The notes under the pieces are model-generated. The model made no database searches and was not told the DNA's origin. It worked only from the letters and a program-made list of their open reading frames with translations. Source: Bacteroidia bacterium (GTDB taxonomy: Bacteria; Bacteroidota; Bacteroidia; AKYH767-A; OLB10). Taken from it: DNA of 64,000 nucleotides. The stretch spans positions 62,001 through 126,000 of the forward strand of contig JAEUTI010000051.1 of the NCBI GenBank assembly GCA_016788065.1, given 5' to 3'. Shown here piece by piece: positions 55,773 through 64,000 of the stretch. Position numbers and translations under genes: made by a program. How positions within the stretch are numbered: the stretch's first letter is position 1; the number at the start of each line of letters is the position of its first letter.

Positions 55773-57863
55773 TTAACTAACCGGCAGACTAAGAATAAAA
55801 GTAGTTGATTCACCAGCCACACTTTCAACCTGAAGATCTCCTTTATGAGCTTTCATAGTATCAAAACAAATACTTAATCCAAGCCCTGTCCCTTCCCCGG
55901 TTGGCTTGGTTGTATAAAAGGGCTCGAAAATCTTCTTAATAGCATCCTGTGGAATACCTACTCCGTTATCTTTAATTCGAAAAAACAATTGTGAAGATTG
56001 GGTTTCAGAAGTAATTTCAAGCACCGGATTGTAATCGGGGCCTAATTTTTTCCGTTTATCCTCTAAAGCATAAAAAGCGTTGGTGAATAAATTTAAGAAT
56101 ACCCTTGTCAGATCGTTAGGCATCATCATAACCTGCGGAGAGGCCTTGGTATAGTTTGTTTTTACTTCAAACTTCAGTGCATTATATTTAGATTTGACAC
56201 TTTGTGTAGCTAAAATCAGCGCATCTTCACAAACCGAATGCGGATCACCTTTTGTTAATTGTTGTTGCTCCGTTTTCGAAACATGAAGCATACTCTTTAC
56301 AATTGAACCTGCTCTTTTACCATGCTCATTAATTTTGACCAGATTACTCTTAATATCATTCAAAATTAATTCCTTCTCATTCAGGTCGGAAGTTTCATTG
56401 TATTCATCGATTAACTCCGTCGTTATTTCAGAAAAATTATTGACAAAATTAAGCGGGTTCTGCATTTCATGAGCAACGCCTGCAGTTAACTGTCCCAAAG
56501 AGGCCAGTTTTTCCTGCTGCACCAACTGATCCTGTGTAGTTTTCAAATGATCCAGTGTTTCTTCCAGCTCAGATGTTCTCTCTTTCACTTTAATTTCTAG
56601 CACTTCTTTTTGCTCAAGAATCAGTTTTTCGTTCTCTTGCAGAGTTGCCACCAACTCATTCTGTGCCCGCTCCTTTTCCTCTTTATAGATTTTTACTTTC
56701 GCAGCTAAAGTCAATGAAAATAAAAGCATTTCCGAGGCACTTCCGATAGAAAGCATATTTTCGGTAAATCTGGAATAAGGCATTATCCCCGTAAGGTAAA
56801 ACACATACAAACATGCTATAATGAAAAATAAGGTCGAACCAATTATGTAATACAAAGCCGGGAAGTAACCTTTCCGGTAAATATAAATTGCCATGATGTA
56901 CATTGAAAAAAACAAAGCAAATACAAATGTTTGATTCATTATTGATGCATACAATTTGTAATCAAACAAATCAAGAATCATTACAATTACGCATACAGAA
57001 TTAAAAAATATGGCAAAATAAAAATCGAACCTGGGCATGTATTTTTTTGTTTCCAGTACATTTCTGGAATATATCAATGAAAACACACCTACCAATGCTG
57101 TTATGAACGGTGCGTGTCCCCGCATAAATTCCAAAGGACCATTCCACAAAATAGCGGTGTATCCTTTAAATTCGGAAATCATTAAAATAGTAAAAAATAC
57201 ATAAATGATGAAGTAGAAGTAGTTCCTGTCTTTAACTGTGAGGTAGAAGAAGAGGTTATAAAGGATAATCATTAAAAGAAACCCAAGCAGTACACCTTGA
57301 AAGACGTTTCGCTCATAGTTGGTTTCAATAAACTTCTCTTTGGTGGTAATAATCAAAGGAAACTGCATAATATAGCTGCTCACTCTCAGATATAAAATCA
57401 TAGTGTCCTTTGGAGCAATGGGTAAATCAAACGCAAAAGTATTCGATTTATACTTCTTTTCATTAAAGGAAAATAAACGTCCTTGTCTAACTTTTCCAAC
57501 TACACCTGATTCATCAATATAGTATAAATCCAGAGTATCAAGACTATAGTTATCTACTACGAAGACCCATTCCTTGTCACTATTATTTACTACTTCAATT
57601 TTATTCCAATAATGAGTTTGTTTATTACCAAAGTTTGGAGCTTCTCTTTCCTGTCTTACCAACTTTGATTGGTATTCAGGTGATAATACATCATCTATTG
57701 TAAATAAACCGGATTTGTCTTCCAGATAAAAAGATGATTTCCCGACAAGCAGTTGATCAGAATCATTGTTCAGAACAACCTGAGCCCCGGAAACGCCGGG
57801 AATAAAAAATAACAACAAGCAGAGCTTATTCAGCATCAAGAAAAAAGATGATTTACTGATCAT
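55773..57863 (-). CDS. Sensor histidine kinase with 7TMR-DISM sensor
   Basis: A 696-residue kinase. N-terminal signal, then an extracytoplasmic 7TMR-DISM extracellular domain (about 25-180), seven membrane helices (about 185-395), a coiled coil (about 400-455), and HisKA with His465 in GVAHEMQNPLNF. The HATPase_c domain (about 570-696) has the N box LTRVFLNLFTNAFYAL, G1 IKDNGVGIPQD and the TGEGTGLGLSI lid. It autophosphorylates and signals to an unseen regulator. No response-regulator gene is adjacent. Ligand unknown. Confidence 0.93.
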   Translation of the reverse strand: MISKSSFFLMLNKLCLLLFFIPGVSGAQVVLNNDSDQLLVGKSSFYLEDKSGLFTIDDVLSPEYQSKLVRQEREAPNFGNKQTHYWNKIEVVNNSDKEWVFVVDNYSLDTLDLYYIDESGVVGKVRQGRLFSFNEKKYKSNTFAFDLPIAPKDTMILYLRVSSYIMQFPLIITTKEKFIETNYERNVFQGVLLGFLLMIILYNLFFYLTVKDRNYFYFIIYVFFTILMISEFKGYTAILWNGPLEFMRGHAPFITALVGVFSLIYSRNVLETKKYMPRFDFYFAIFFNSVCVIVMILDLFDYKLYASIMNQTFVFALFFSMYIMAIYIYRKGYFPALYYIIGSTLFFIIACLYVFYLTGIMPYSRFTENMLSIGSASEMLLFSLTLAAKVKIYKEEKERAQNELVATLQENEKLILEQKEVLEIKVKERTSELEETLDHLKTTQDQLVQQEKLASLGQLTAGVAHEMQNPLNFVNNFSEITTELIDEYNETSDLNEKELILNDIKSNLVKINEHGKRAGSIVKSMLHVSKTEQQQLTKGDPHSVCEDALILATQSVKSKYNALKFEVKTNYTKASPQVMMMPNDLTRVFLNLFTNAFYALEDKRKKLGPDYNPVLEITSETQSSQLFFRIKDNGVGIPQDAIKKIFEPFYTTKPTGEGTGLGLSICFDTMKAHKGDLQVESVAGESTTFILSLPVS

Positions 57864-57953
57864 ATAAATTCAGACATCTTAAAATACAGTTATTGCCGGT
57901 CGATAATAATTAAATCACGGTAAATTTAAGAGATATTTTGTTTAAAGCTACAA

Positions 57954-59363
57954 CTACTCTGTTTTAATGATTTCTTTGAGATATTTATGCCTCAGCTTCA
58001 CCTCATCCTCTGCAATTCTTTGAAAATCAGTCCATGGCGAGAAACTAAAGTCAAAGGAGGTACTCAGCCAGTTATAAAGTGCATTGTGCCCGTCCACGGA
58101 ATCATTCATAGATTCTTCCACTTCAAAAACATAAGAGCCTTCTTTGTAAAACTGCAGTGAGGCAGTATTTAAATCTTCATCAACAAAAATGGCTGCACCG
58201 CCATGGTAAGGCATTTGTGTTGTTGTATCTACTACCCACCCTCCGCTATTATAGACATTCACCCAGCCATGATAACCTTTAAATTTCATGTCTTTAGCAA
58301 ATGGTTTGTGTGTATGTCCAAATATAAAAGTAATATTCTGCGGAATCATGCCACTAAGCTCCATTTCTATTTGTTTTAGAATCTGCACCTCCATATACTT
58401 TTGCAACCCTTCTAAAGTTCCCGGAGTTAAATATCCATTCTGATTTCTTTCACTTGCAGCCATTTTTTGAAAAGCAAAATTCAATACATCTTCCAGCACT
58501 TCTTTTTCAATCCATTTAACAATAAAGTTTCCGTTATCACCAACAAGATTTTCAGAAAAGCGGTCAACCATTTCTTCAATCTGTTTCGGACTTTGCATTT
58601 TATCATACATGAGCGAGACATCCTTACCTACAATACCTGATCTACCTAAAACAGACCAGAAAAAATCGATCCATGCAAAATTACGTTTCTCCAATTCTGC
58701 CAAAGTTTGCGGCGGAACTCTGTCGGGGGAAATCATACAATCCATTGTGCTCAACAACTGGTACATTGATTCCACAAAATGTGCATGGCTAAATATTACG
58801 CATCTGCTAATACTCTTATGCTCCACAGCGAAAGCGGGATACATCGTATTAACTTTAATGTTTTCCAGGTGTCTATAATTATGGATGAGATCCGTCAAAA
58901 AGGATGCTTTAATTGACTGCGGTGTAAACATCCGGGTTGCATGAAGCTCGGGTAAAATATTTTTGTTTTTATTAGGGTCATCTTCTTTAATGAGATCGAG
59001 ATATGCATTAAACCGGCTGGTCTCCCACAAATTATGATCGTGATTGCCCGGTATAAACAGGATTTCATCGTTAAACAATAATTCTTCTCCCGCCGGCATC
59101 AGCAATTCTATCAAACGCTGGAAACTCATGGCTGCTTTGTGTGTACTTGTAAGCGACAACTCCATTATATCGCCATTCAGAACAAGTGTTGGTTTTGTCC
59201 CCGATTTAGCAACCACCTCCCTCAGACATTTAACCATCTGAATCATTACGGGAGAAGGCTTGGTAGGATCTGTTTCATAGGTATCAGGATATAAATTGGT
59301 CATTAAACTATTCTCTGCTCCAATGTGCAGATCCGACAAAACAACATATTTAATATTTGCCAT
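57954..59363 (-). CDS. Metallophosphoesterase
   Basis: A 469-residue calcineurin-like phosphoesterase with the five metal-binding blocks: VLSDLHIGAEN, VLNGDIMEL, FIPGNHDHN, IFSHAHFVE, and FGHTHKPF. No signal peptide. It is longer than simple phosphoesterases. First part of a possible operon with the GMC-hydrolase fusion (33 nt upstream) and the SRPBCC gene. Substrate unknown. Confidence 0.88.
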   Translation of the reverse strand: MANIKYVVLSDLHIGAENSLMTNLYPDTYETDPTKPSPVMIQMVKCLREVVAKSGTKPTLVLNGDIMELSLTSTHKAAMSFQRLIELLMPAGEELLFNDEILFIPGNHDHNLWETSRFNAYLDLIKEDDPNKNKNILPELHATRMFTPQSIKASFLTDLIHNYRHLENIKVNTMYPAFAVEHKSISRCVIFSHAHFVESMYQLLSTMDCMISPDRVPPQTLAELEKRNFAWIDFFWSVLGRSGIVGKDVSLMYDKMQSPKQIEEMVDRFSENLVGDNGNFIVKWIEKEVLEDVLNFAFQKMAASERNQNGYLTPGTLEGLQKYMEVQILKQIEMELSGMIPQNITFIFGHTHKPFAKDMKFKGYHGWVNVYNSGGWVVDTTTQMPYHGGAAIFVDEDLNTASLQFYKEGSYVFEVEESMNDSVDGHNALYNWLSTSFDFSFSPWTDFQRIAEDEVKLRHKYLKEIIKTE

Positions 59364-59396
59364 AAATTAATTTCATAAATGATTTAACTTCATATA

Positions 59397-62300
59397 TTAT
59401 TTACCCTGCATTTCAATGGCATGTAAAGCCAATGGGAATACATCAACATTACTATTCTTGCCATATAGACAATCGTTATGACCATAACCTTCAATCACAT
59501 GACGTGTATAATAAGTATCCCCATTCAATGCAATCAATTTATTGTAGGTAATCAATGTGCTTTCCGGATCAAAAACCTGGTTTTCTGCTCCATGAATAAA
59601 GGTTATTGGTAAACGTAGCTTATCCAAATTTGGCATATAAATATCATTTCCATCTGCGGAAAGCAACTGATTTGCTCTAACCATTACAGCAAGCTGCTCG
59701 TAAGTAGTAACATTGGCAATCTGGAACATTTCCACCTGAGCAGTGTGAGTAGCATCATTCAATTTATCATGCTCGTATAAAGGACCGAACATAAAAGTTA
59801 GTCTGTGACAAGTTGGACTGGTACAATACCCTTCCAGTGGTTCTGCATACAACTTCAAAAACTTATCGAATAATTTATTTTCCCAATCAGATTCTTCATC
59901 AACATAGGCAGAAATCGACTTCACTCCTAAAGCTTCAAATAATTCCGGCAAGTAAAGACCGCACTTCCATTTTACCTGGGGAGCGGGAATGATATCGCAC
60001 GCAATTTGTGCAGCAACAACTGATCTGATTCCTGTTATTGTTCCTTTAAGAAGTGCCATAAACATAGCAATAGATCCTACACAATGCACTACGACATCCA
60101 TTTCCGTTTTTCCGGTAACGCGCTTAATGAGTTCCACTGCAGCAGGATAATCATACTCGGCGATTTGATCTACAGTACTCTGATCCTTACTTGAAGGAAG
60201 CAAATTACTTTGCCGGTAATCAATAAGCCACACATCGTAGTGATGTTTGTAAAAATACTCGGCCATGTTTTCATCAATCGTATCAATACTAAACGTGAGA
60301 CTGCTTCCTGAAAATCCATGAGAAAACATCACAGGTCCTTTTACACATGTTGAGTCAAAATACCTGGTTAACATCAACGACACACCATCGGCAGTTTTGA
60401 AAGGATGATACTCAGGTGGTGGGAGATTCAGCTTTCGTTTCTTTCTTGGAGGTTTTTCCGGATCATAATATTTATCAGGAACAAAGATTCCTCCATACTC
60501 ATCAAACAGGGTTATTGCAAAATACTTTTGAAAACTAAGTACTGTTTCAATGGCGGTAACTTCATCAGGGGCATTGATCGACTTAATTGTTTCCAACTGT
60601 TTGATGAAATCATCCAATGCTATGGTCATAATTCCCTGACCAATAACTTTCCCTTTGTCGGAATCGCCTTCAAAAAGAGTAACATATAAAGTGGTTGTAT
60701 CGTGCCACATTTCTGTCACACTTTTCATTTCAATTAACTTATAACCCTTAAAATAATATTGTTTCCCTTCTTCGGTGATCAATTTCATTGCATATTTCAT
60801 CAATTTCGAATCAACCCGATCGGGATTATAAACAAACAAGTTAAACAGTCCTTCCATGGCTGTAAGAGGTTCCGGTGAAAGTCCGGGAGCAGTAACAGTA
60901 CCAATGATGGATGCATTGTGTTCAGGATTAGAAATGAGTTCCTGAGCATTTTCTGAACGAATATTTAAAGTGAAATTAATGAGATTACCTTCAGCTTTAC
61001 CTTCATCATAACCTTTTTGGTAATCATTATTATTAACTCCAAAAGTAAAAAAGCCTTTCATGGTTTCGGCGAACTCAATTCCGGTAGTTTCAGCAACGCT
61101 TTCCTGATATTTGGCAGCAGGAAGCGTGTAATCAATTTTCCATCCCCTGTCTTTTGCAAGCAAAGCGATACAACGTTCACTGACTGCTGAAATGGTAATT
61201 AAAGGATTCACTCCTACTGAACGAGGAATTACAGAACCATCGGTAATATAAATATTTTCATAGACTTCAGTATCCGTGCTCCCGGTAAAAACCTGGCCTT
61301 TATGATTTACAACTCCTTCATGAGAGTTATTTCCCATACAACAACCACCAAGTGGATGAACGGAAATTAATTCATTGTTAAGTTCACTGGTCCATGCAGG
61401 ATTTTTAATATACTCCCCATTCAACGCTCTTGTTTCTTTCCTCAACGTATGATCAATCTTCTTGAATATAGGTTCGTCGCCAACACCGGGCCAGTCAATA
61501 CTCAGTCTATCATTGACTAATTTGAATTTACCTTTACTTAAATCATGTGCCATCACCAGATAAACCTGAGTGTTTCTCACAGCACCCGTATAAGCTCCGA
61601 AGAGAAGGCTTTGGAGGGAGCGAAACTTTCTTTTAAAGTAATGAAAAATCGATTCGTTTTTCTCCTCATCAACACCAATAAAAGGAGCAGTAGTTGCAAG
61701 TAGCCAGGGAAGCCCTTTTGCAATAGCACCAGGGGCAGCAGCATCTTCAATAATCATTCCGTCATTTAACTCCGGTGTATTTCTGAGATCGATAATTCCG
61801 GTGATGCACGGTCCCGGAGCTAATGGTGCAGGAGGCGGTGTTTTATCACCATATCCAACATCGTTGACTTCGGTATCGGTATTATATCCAAATCCTAACA
61901 CATCACCATTTCCTGAAAAGTGATCCCCAATTCTTTCAGATACTTTCAATCCATTTGCTTTCGAGCGAAGCATAATCTCTGCTGTCCCTAAAGTGCCGGC
62001 GCTGACTATTACAATATCAGCAAAAACAAAGGCAGTATTTGTATTAAACTTCTCTGTTCCGGATCCTGTTACTTCAAAATGTACAATCCATTGTTTATCC
62101 TTCTTTTCAACATACTTGACTTTAGCTCCGGTAAAAATTTCAGCTCCATGATTATGGGCATCGGGCAAATAGTTCATCAGCAAAGTATTTTTCGCATGAT
62201 TATTACATCCGCTGCAACAATCTCCACATAAATTACAAGGCTTTTGAACAACTCCTACATGGTTTGGTCCATCATATTCAAAATTCACATTAATATTCGG

Positions 62301-62831
62301 CCTGTAAAAATTCTGATCGTTAGCTTGTGCTGACTTTTGAAAGGCACTTAATTTATCGAGTTGGATATGATCAGGTAATGGCTTAGTTTTAAGCATGTCC
62401 TCGGCAAGGTCATACCCTTTATTAAGCAAACTGTCAGGCACAGGATATTCTGCTATAATCTCAGTAGGCCAACAGGGATCTTTAAATACGCGGTAGTCGG
62501 GACGAATAGAAACATTTGCATTTATAAGTGATGTGCCTCCTAAACCACAACCGGTGACAACGCTGATGCCGGGATGCACATTAAAATCGATCATGGCAGT
62601 TGCAGAACCTATACGTTCATCAGTTGAATTAATTTGCATTTCTTCCATGCCACCGATAAGGGTATTGGGATATTCACCAGGGCGAATTTCATTTCCTCTT
62701 TCCAGTAAACAAACCTGTTGACCAGCCCTTGCGAGCCTGGATGCAGCTATTGATCCACCATATCCGGAACCAATAATTACAACCTGATAGGATGACTTAA
62801 TTTGCTCAATTGGCTTCGATATTTTTTTCAT
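59397..62831 (-). CDS. GMC oxidoreductase fused to alpha/beta hydrolase
   Basis: A 1144-residue fusion. The N-terminal half (about 1-580) is a cholesterol-oxidase-like FAD enzyme: GSGYGGS dinucleotide motif (21-27), GCGLGGTSLINANV, a Cys cluster CNLCGDCCSGC (Cys199, 202, 205, 206, 209), and SVHPLGGCCMG plus VGVNPLIT near the end. The middle (about 590-780) is less clear. The C-terminal half (about 820-1144) is an alpha/beta hydrolase with SHGFSGSSL and the nucleophile elbow VHCVGS, where Cys917 replaces the usual serine. It may oxidise and then hydrolyse a sterol-like or hydrophobic alcohol or ester; this is inference. No signal peptide. Confidence 0.85.
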   Translation of the reverse strand: MKKISKPIEQIKSSYQVVIIGSGYGGSIAASRLARAGQQVCLLERGNEIRPGEYPNTLIGGMEEMQINSTDERIGSATAMIDFNVHPGISVVTGCGLGGTSLINANVSIRPDYRVFKDPCWPTEIIAEYPVPDSLLNKGYDLAEDMLKTKPLPDHIQLDKLSAFQKSAQANDQNFYRPNINVNFEYDGPNHVGVVQKPCNLCGDCCSGCNNHAKNTLLMNYLPDAHNHGAEIFTGAKVKYVEKKDKQWIVHFEVTGSGTEKFNTNTAFVFADIVIVSAGTLGTAEIMLRSKANGLKVSERIGDHFSGNGDVLGFGYNTDTEVNDVGYGDKTPPPAPLAPGPCITGIIDLRNTPELNDGMIIEDAAAPGAIAKGLPWLLATTAPFIGVDEEKNESIFHYFKRKFRSLQSLLFGAYTGAVRNTQVYLVMAHDLSKGKFKLVNDRLSIDWPGVGDEPIFKKIDHTLRKETRALNGEYIKNPAWTSELNNELISVHPLGGCCMGNNSHEGVVNHKGQVFTGSTDTEVYENIYITDGSVIPRSVGVNPLITISAVSERCIALLAKDRGWKIDYTLPAAKYQESVAETTGIEFAETMKGFFTFGVNNNDYQKGYDEGKAEGNLINFTLNIRSENAQELISNPEHNASIIGTVTAPGLSPEPLTAMEGLFNLFVYNPDRVDSKLMKYAMKLITEEGKQYYFKGYKLIEMKSVTEMWHDTTTLYVTLFEGDSDKGKVIGQGIMTIALDDFIKQLETIKSINAPDEVTAIETVLSFQKYFAITLFDEYGGIFVPDKYYDPEKPPRKKRKLNLPPPEYHPFKTADGVSLMLTRYFDSTCVKGPVMFSHGFSGSSLTFSIDTIDENMAEYFYKHHYDVWLIDYRQSNLLPSSKDQSTVDQIAEYDYPAAVELIKRVTGKTEMDVVVHCVGSIAMFMALLKGTITGIRSVVAAQIACDIIPAPQVKWKCGLYLPELFEALGVKSISAYVDEESDWENKLFDKFLKLYAEPLEGYCTSPTCHRLTFMFGPLYEHDKLNDATHTAQVEMFQIANVTTYEQLAVMVRANQLLSADGNDIYMPNLDKLRLPITFIHGAENQVFDPESTLITYNKLIALNGDTYYTRHVIEGYGHNDCLYGKNSNVDVFPLALHAIEMQGK

Positions 62832-62866
62832 AAGTTCAGTAAATTACTTTAAACGATATATATGTA

Positions 62867-63289
62867 CTAGCCTTCAAGATAAACTTTTAACTCCCTATTT
62901 TGCTTCTCGAGTCCGGAATTCAATATCAACTTCATAAAAGGCCACAACAACCAACCAAAACCGTGGAGTTTTAACTGCATAATTTGAGTAAACAAAATTG
63001 AATCGCCTTCAGGAACAAAAGTAAAAGTATGGTTTCCAGTTCCTAACCACATTACTGAGTCGTGAATCAATCCTTCATATGGCTGAAAGGAAGCAAATTC
63101 AAATCGCATTGTTCCCATCAATCTGATTTTACAGGTAAAAACAGATCCTTTATTCAATGGAAAATTCGTTAACTCTTTTACATCACTCATTCCTGAATAC
63201 CATTTTTCCATGGTAAACGGATCCGAAACCGCTGCGAATGCCAGCTCAGGAGTTGTTTTTAATGAAATTGATCTGACAGATGTAATCAT
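62867..63289 (-). CDS. SRPBCC (START-like) domain protein
   Basis: A 140-residue hydrophobic-ligand-binding fold protein starting MITSVRSISLKTTPELAFAAVSDP with WYSGMSDVKEL and LHGFGWLLWPFMK. It ends with TAG. In an operon with a sterol-oxidase-like enzyme it may bind or deliver the hydrophobic substrate; this is inference from position. 35 nt before the fusion gene start. Confidence 0.82.
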   Translation of the reverse strand: MITSVRSISLKTTPELAFAAVSDPFTMEKWYSGMSDVKELTNFPLNKGSVFTCKIRLMGTMRFEFASFQPYEGLIHDSVMWLGTGNHTFTFVPEGDSILFTQIMQLKLHGFGWLLWPFMKLILNSGLEKQNRELKVYLEG

Positions 63290-63300
63290 TTTTTAAGTAT

Positions 63301-64000
63301 TTACTTATTAGACTCCTTTTTTGCTGCTTGAATATCCCACGAATTCTTTCCAAGCATTCCATTTCTTTCAAGTACTTTTCTGAGCGTTGGCTCCAACAAT
63401 CCAGGCACTGTTTCTTTCTTTATATTCGAAGTAATCTGATCAAATATTTTCTGATCCGGAATTTCATTGATATGTTTCGAAAGAACGGCTACAAGTTTTA
63501 AATACTTCCTACGGCTTAACCATACAAAAAATATGATCCCTAAAGCAATGGCACCGGTTAAAATCAAAAGTTCCTTTGCATTCTTTTCTATAAAAGAAAT
63601 ATCATCTTTAATGACAGGATTTAAATCTTTGTTATAACGGTTAATGATTTGCGTCATCGCATGATCTACAATTTTTGATACTGCTGAATCCGTTTTAGCT
63701 CCTAACAATTCATCCCTTAACAATCCAATTCTTCCCTGTGTAGAATCACTTAATGCAAAGACTATTAATTGCTCAAGGGCTGCTTTCATTTCGAAAACAT
63801 CTTCTTTTGTTTTACCGACCAATGTGTATTGCAACTTTGCAAGATCCGCCTGAACTTTAGGACCTAATAATGTAACAACTATAGAATCAGCCCATGGTAT
63901 AATTTTATGAAAAAATATACTGTCAGAAGATTTTACTATTTTTTTGCCGGTAGAGTCAACAACTGATGAAATTAATGAATCCAGAAACCCTGCAATTTTA
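63301..64000 (-). CDS. Membrane protein of unknown function, 5' end outside window
   Basis: Open frame from the stop at 63301 to the right edge, 233 codons, no start required inside. The TTG at 63834 is only an internal Leu. Residues near LLILTGAIALGIIFFVW form one helix, followed by SRRKYLKL. Before it lies a largely hydrophilic, acidic region (ADSIVVTLLGPKVQADLAK and others), after it about 60 residues. No family recognised. 11 nt before the SRPBCC start, so probably co-transcribed. Confidence 0.7.
   Translation of the reverse strand, partial: KIAGFLDSLISSVVDSTGKKIVKSSDSIFFHKIIPWADSIVVTLLGPKVQADLAKLQYTLVGKTKEDVFEMKAALEQLIVFALSDSTQGRIGLLRDELLGAKTDSAVSKIVDHAMTQIINRYNKDLNPVIKDDISFIEKNAKELLILTGAIALGIIFFVWLSRRKYLKLVAVLSKHINEIPDQKIFDQITSNIKKETVPGLLEPTLRKVLERNGMLGKNSWDIQAAKKESNK

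Noticed and set aside
63301-63834. TTG 63834 as the start of the last gene
   Set aside because: The frame is open upstream to the window edge with good coding character, so the TTG is an internal codon and the gene is partial.
1-64000. CRISPR arrays, tRNA or rRNA genes, insertion sequences, prophage
   Set aside because: No regular spaced repeats, cloverleaf-like sequence, transposase or phage gene was seen.

Overview
The window looks like a Bacteroidota chromosome, AT-rich and free-living. The evidence is several large secreted proteins ending in type IX secretion (T9SS) sorting domains, SusC-type carboxypeptidase-regulatory domains, Bacteroidota-type -7 boxes (TAnnTTTG), few obvious Shine-Dalgarno sequences, and families such as MbnP, DUF6132 and DUF6252. 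No rRNA, tRNA, CRISPR, insertion sequence or prophage was seen.

Layout. 1-973: end of an anaerobic (class III) ribonucleotide reductase whose glycyl-radical tail is a separate small overlapping gene, then its radical-SAM activase. 998-6733: the most unusual block. Two minus-strand transcription units, (a) tyrosine phenol-lyase/tryptophanase-norC-norB-like and (b) rrf2-mbnP-mbnH, start from promoters that share an inverted-repeat operator placed exactly 17 nt upstream of a TAnnTTTG box. The regulator between them is an Rrf2 protein with IscR/NsrR-type cysteines. This suggests one redox- or NO-responsive regulon joining aromatic amino acid lyase, a divergent NO-reductase-like oxidase, and a MauG-like/copper-protein pair. 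6960-14471: acetyl-CoA synthetase, then a glycan-degrading operon (GH20, CutC, GH2). 14550-18639: QueD, outer-membrane and lipoproteins, a DUF5686 protein. 18782-27829: a T9SS cargo protein, DXP synthase, a cystathionine synthase/lyase, a potassium-uptake RCK subunit, a SulP transporter, an L,D-transpeptidase broken by an in-frame stop, and DoxX. 28049-49817: mostly very large exported T9SS cargo proteins (ELWxxDGT repeats, an M4 metalloprotease of about 2270 residues, VCBS/ASPIC, a vanadium-haloperoxidase-like giant) with a BamA-like barrel, a pirin, an AraC regulator and a DUF6252 lipoprotein broken by an amber codon. 50075-55586: a sulfur/persulfide cluster of rhodaneses, thioredoxins, OsmC, small membrane proteins and an MBL-rhodanese persulfide dioxygenase. 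Its two promoters share an 18-nt site 21 nt upstream of the -7 box. 55773-64000: a 7TMR-DISM histidine kinase and a probable operon of metallophosphoesterase, GMC oxidoreductase/alpha-beta hydrolase fusion, SRPBCC protein and a membrane protein that runs off the window.

How the genes fit together. Three sets look functionally joined: the Rrf2-controlled block, the sulfur block with its own shared promoter design, and the glycan operon. Presence of class III RNR, the NOR-like enzyme and the persulfide genes fits a facultative or micro-oxic lifestyle; this is inference. Function names rest on recognised motifs read by eye; no database search was possible.
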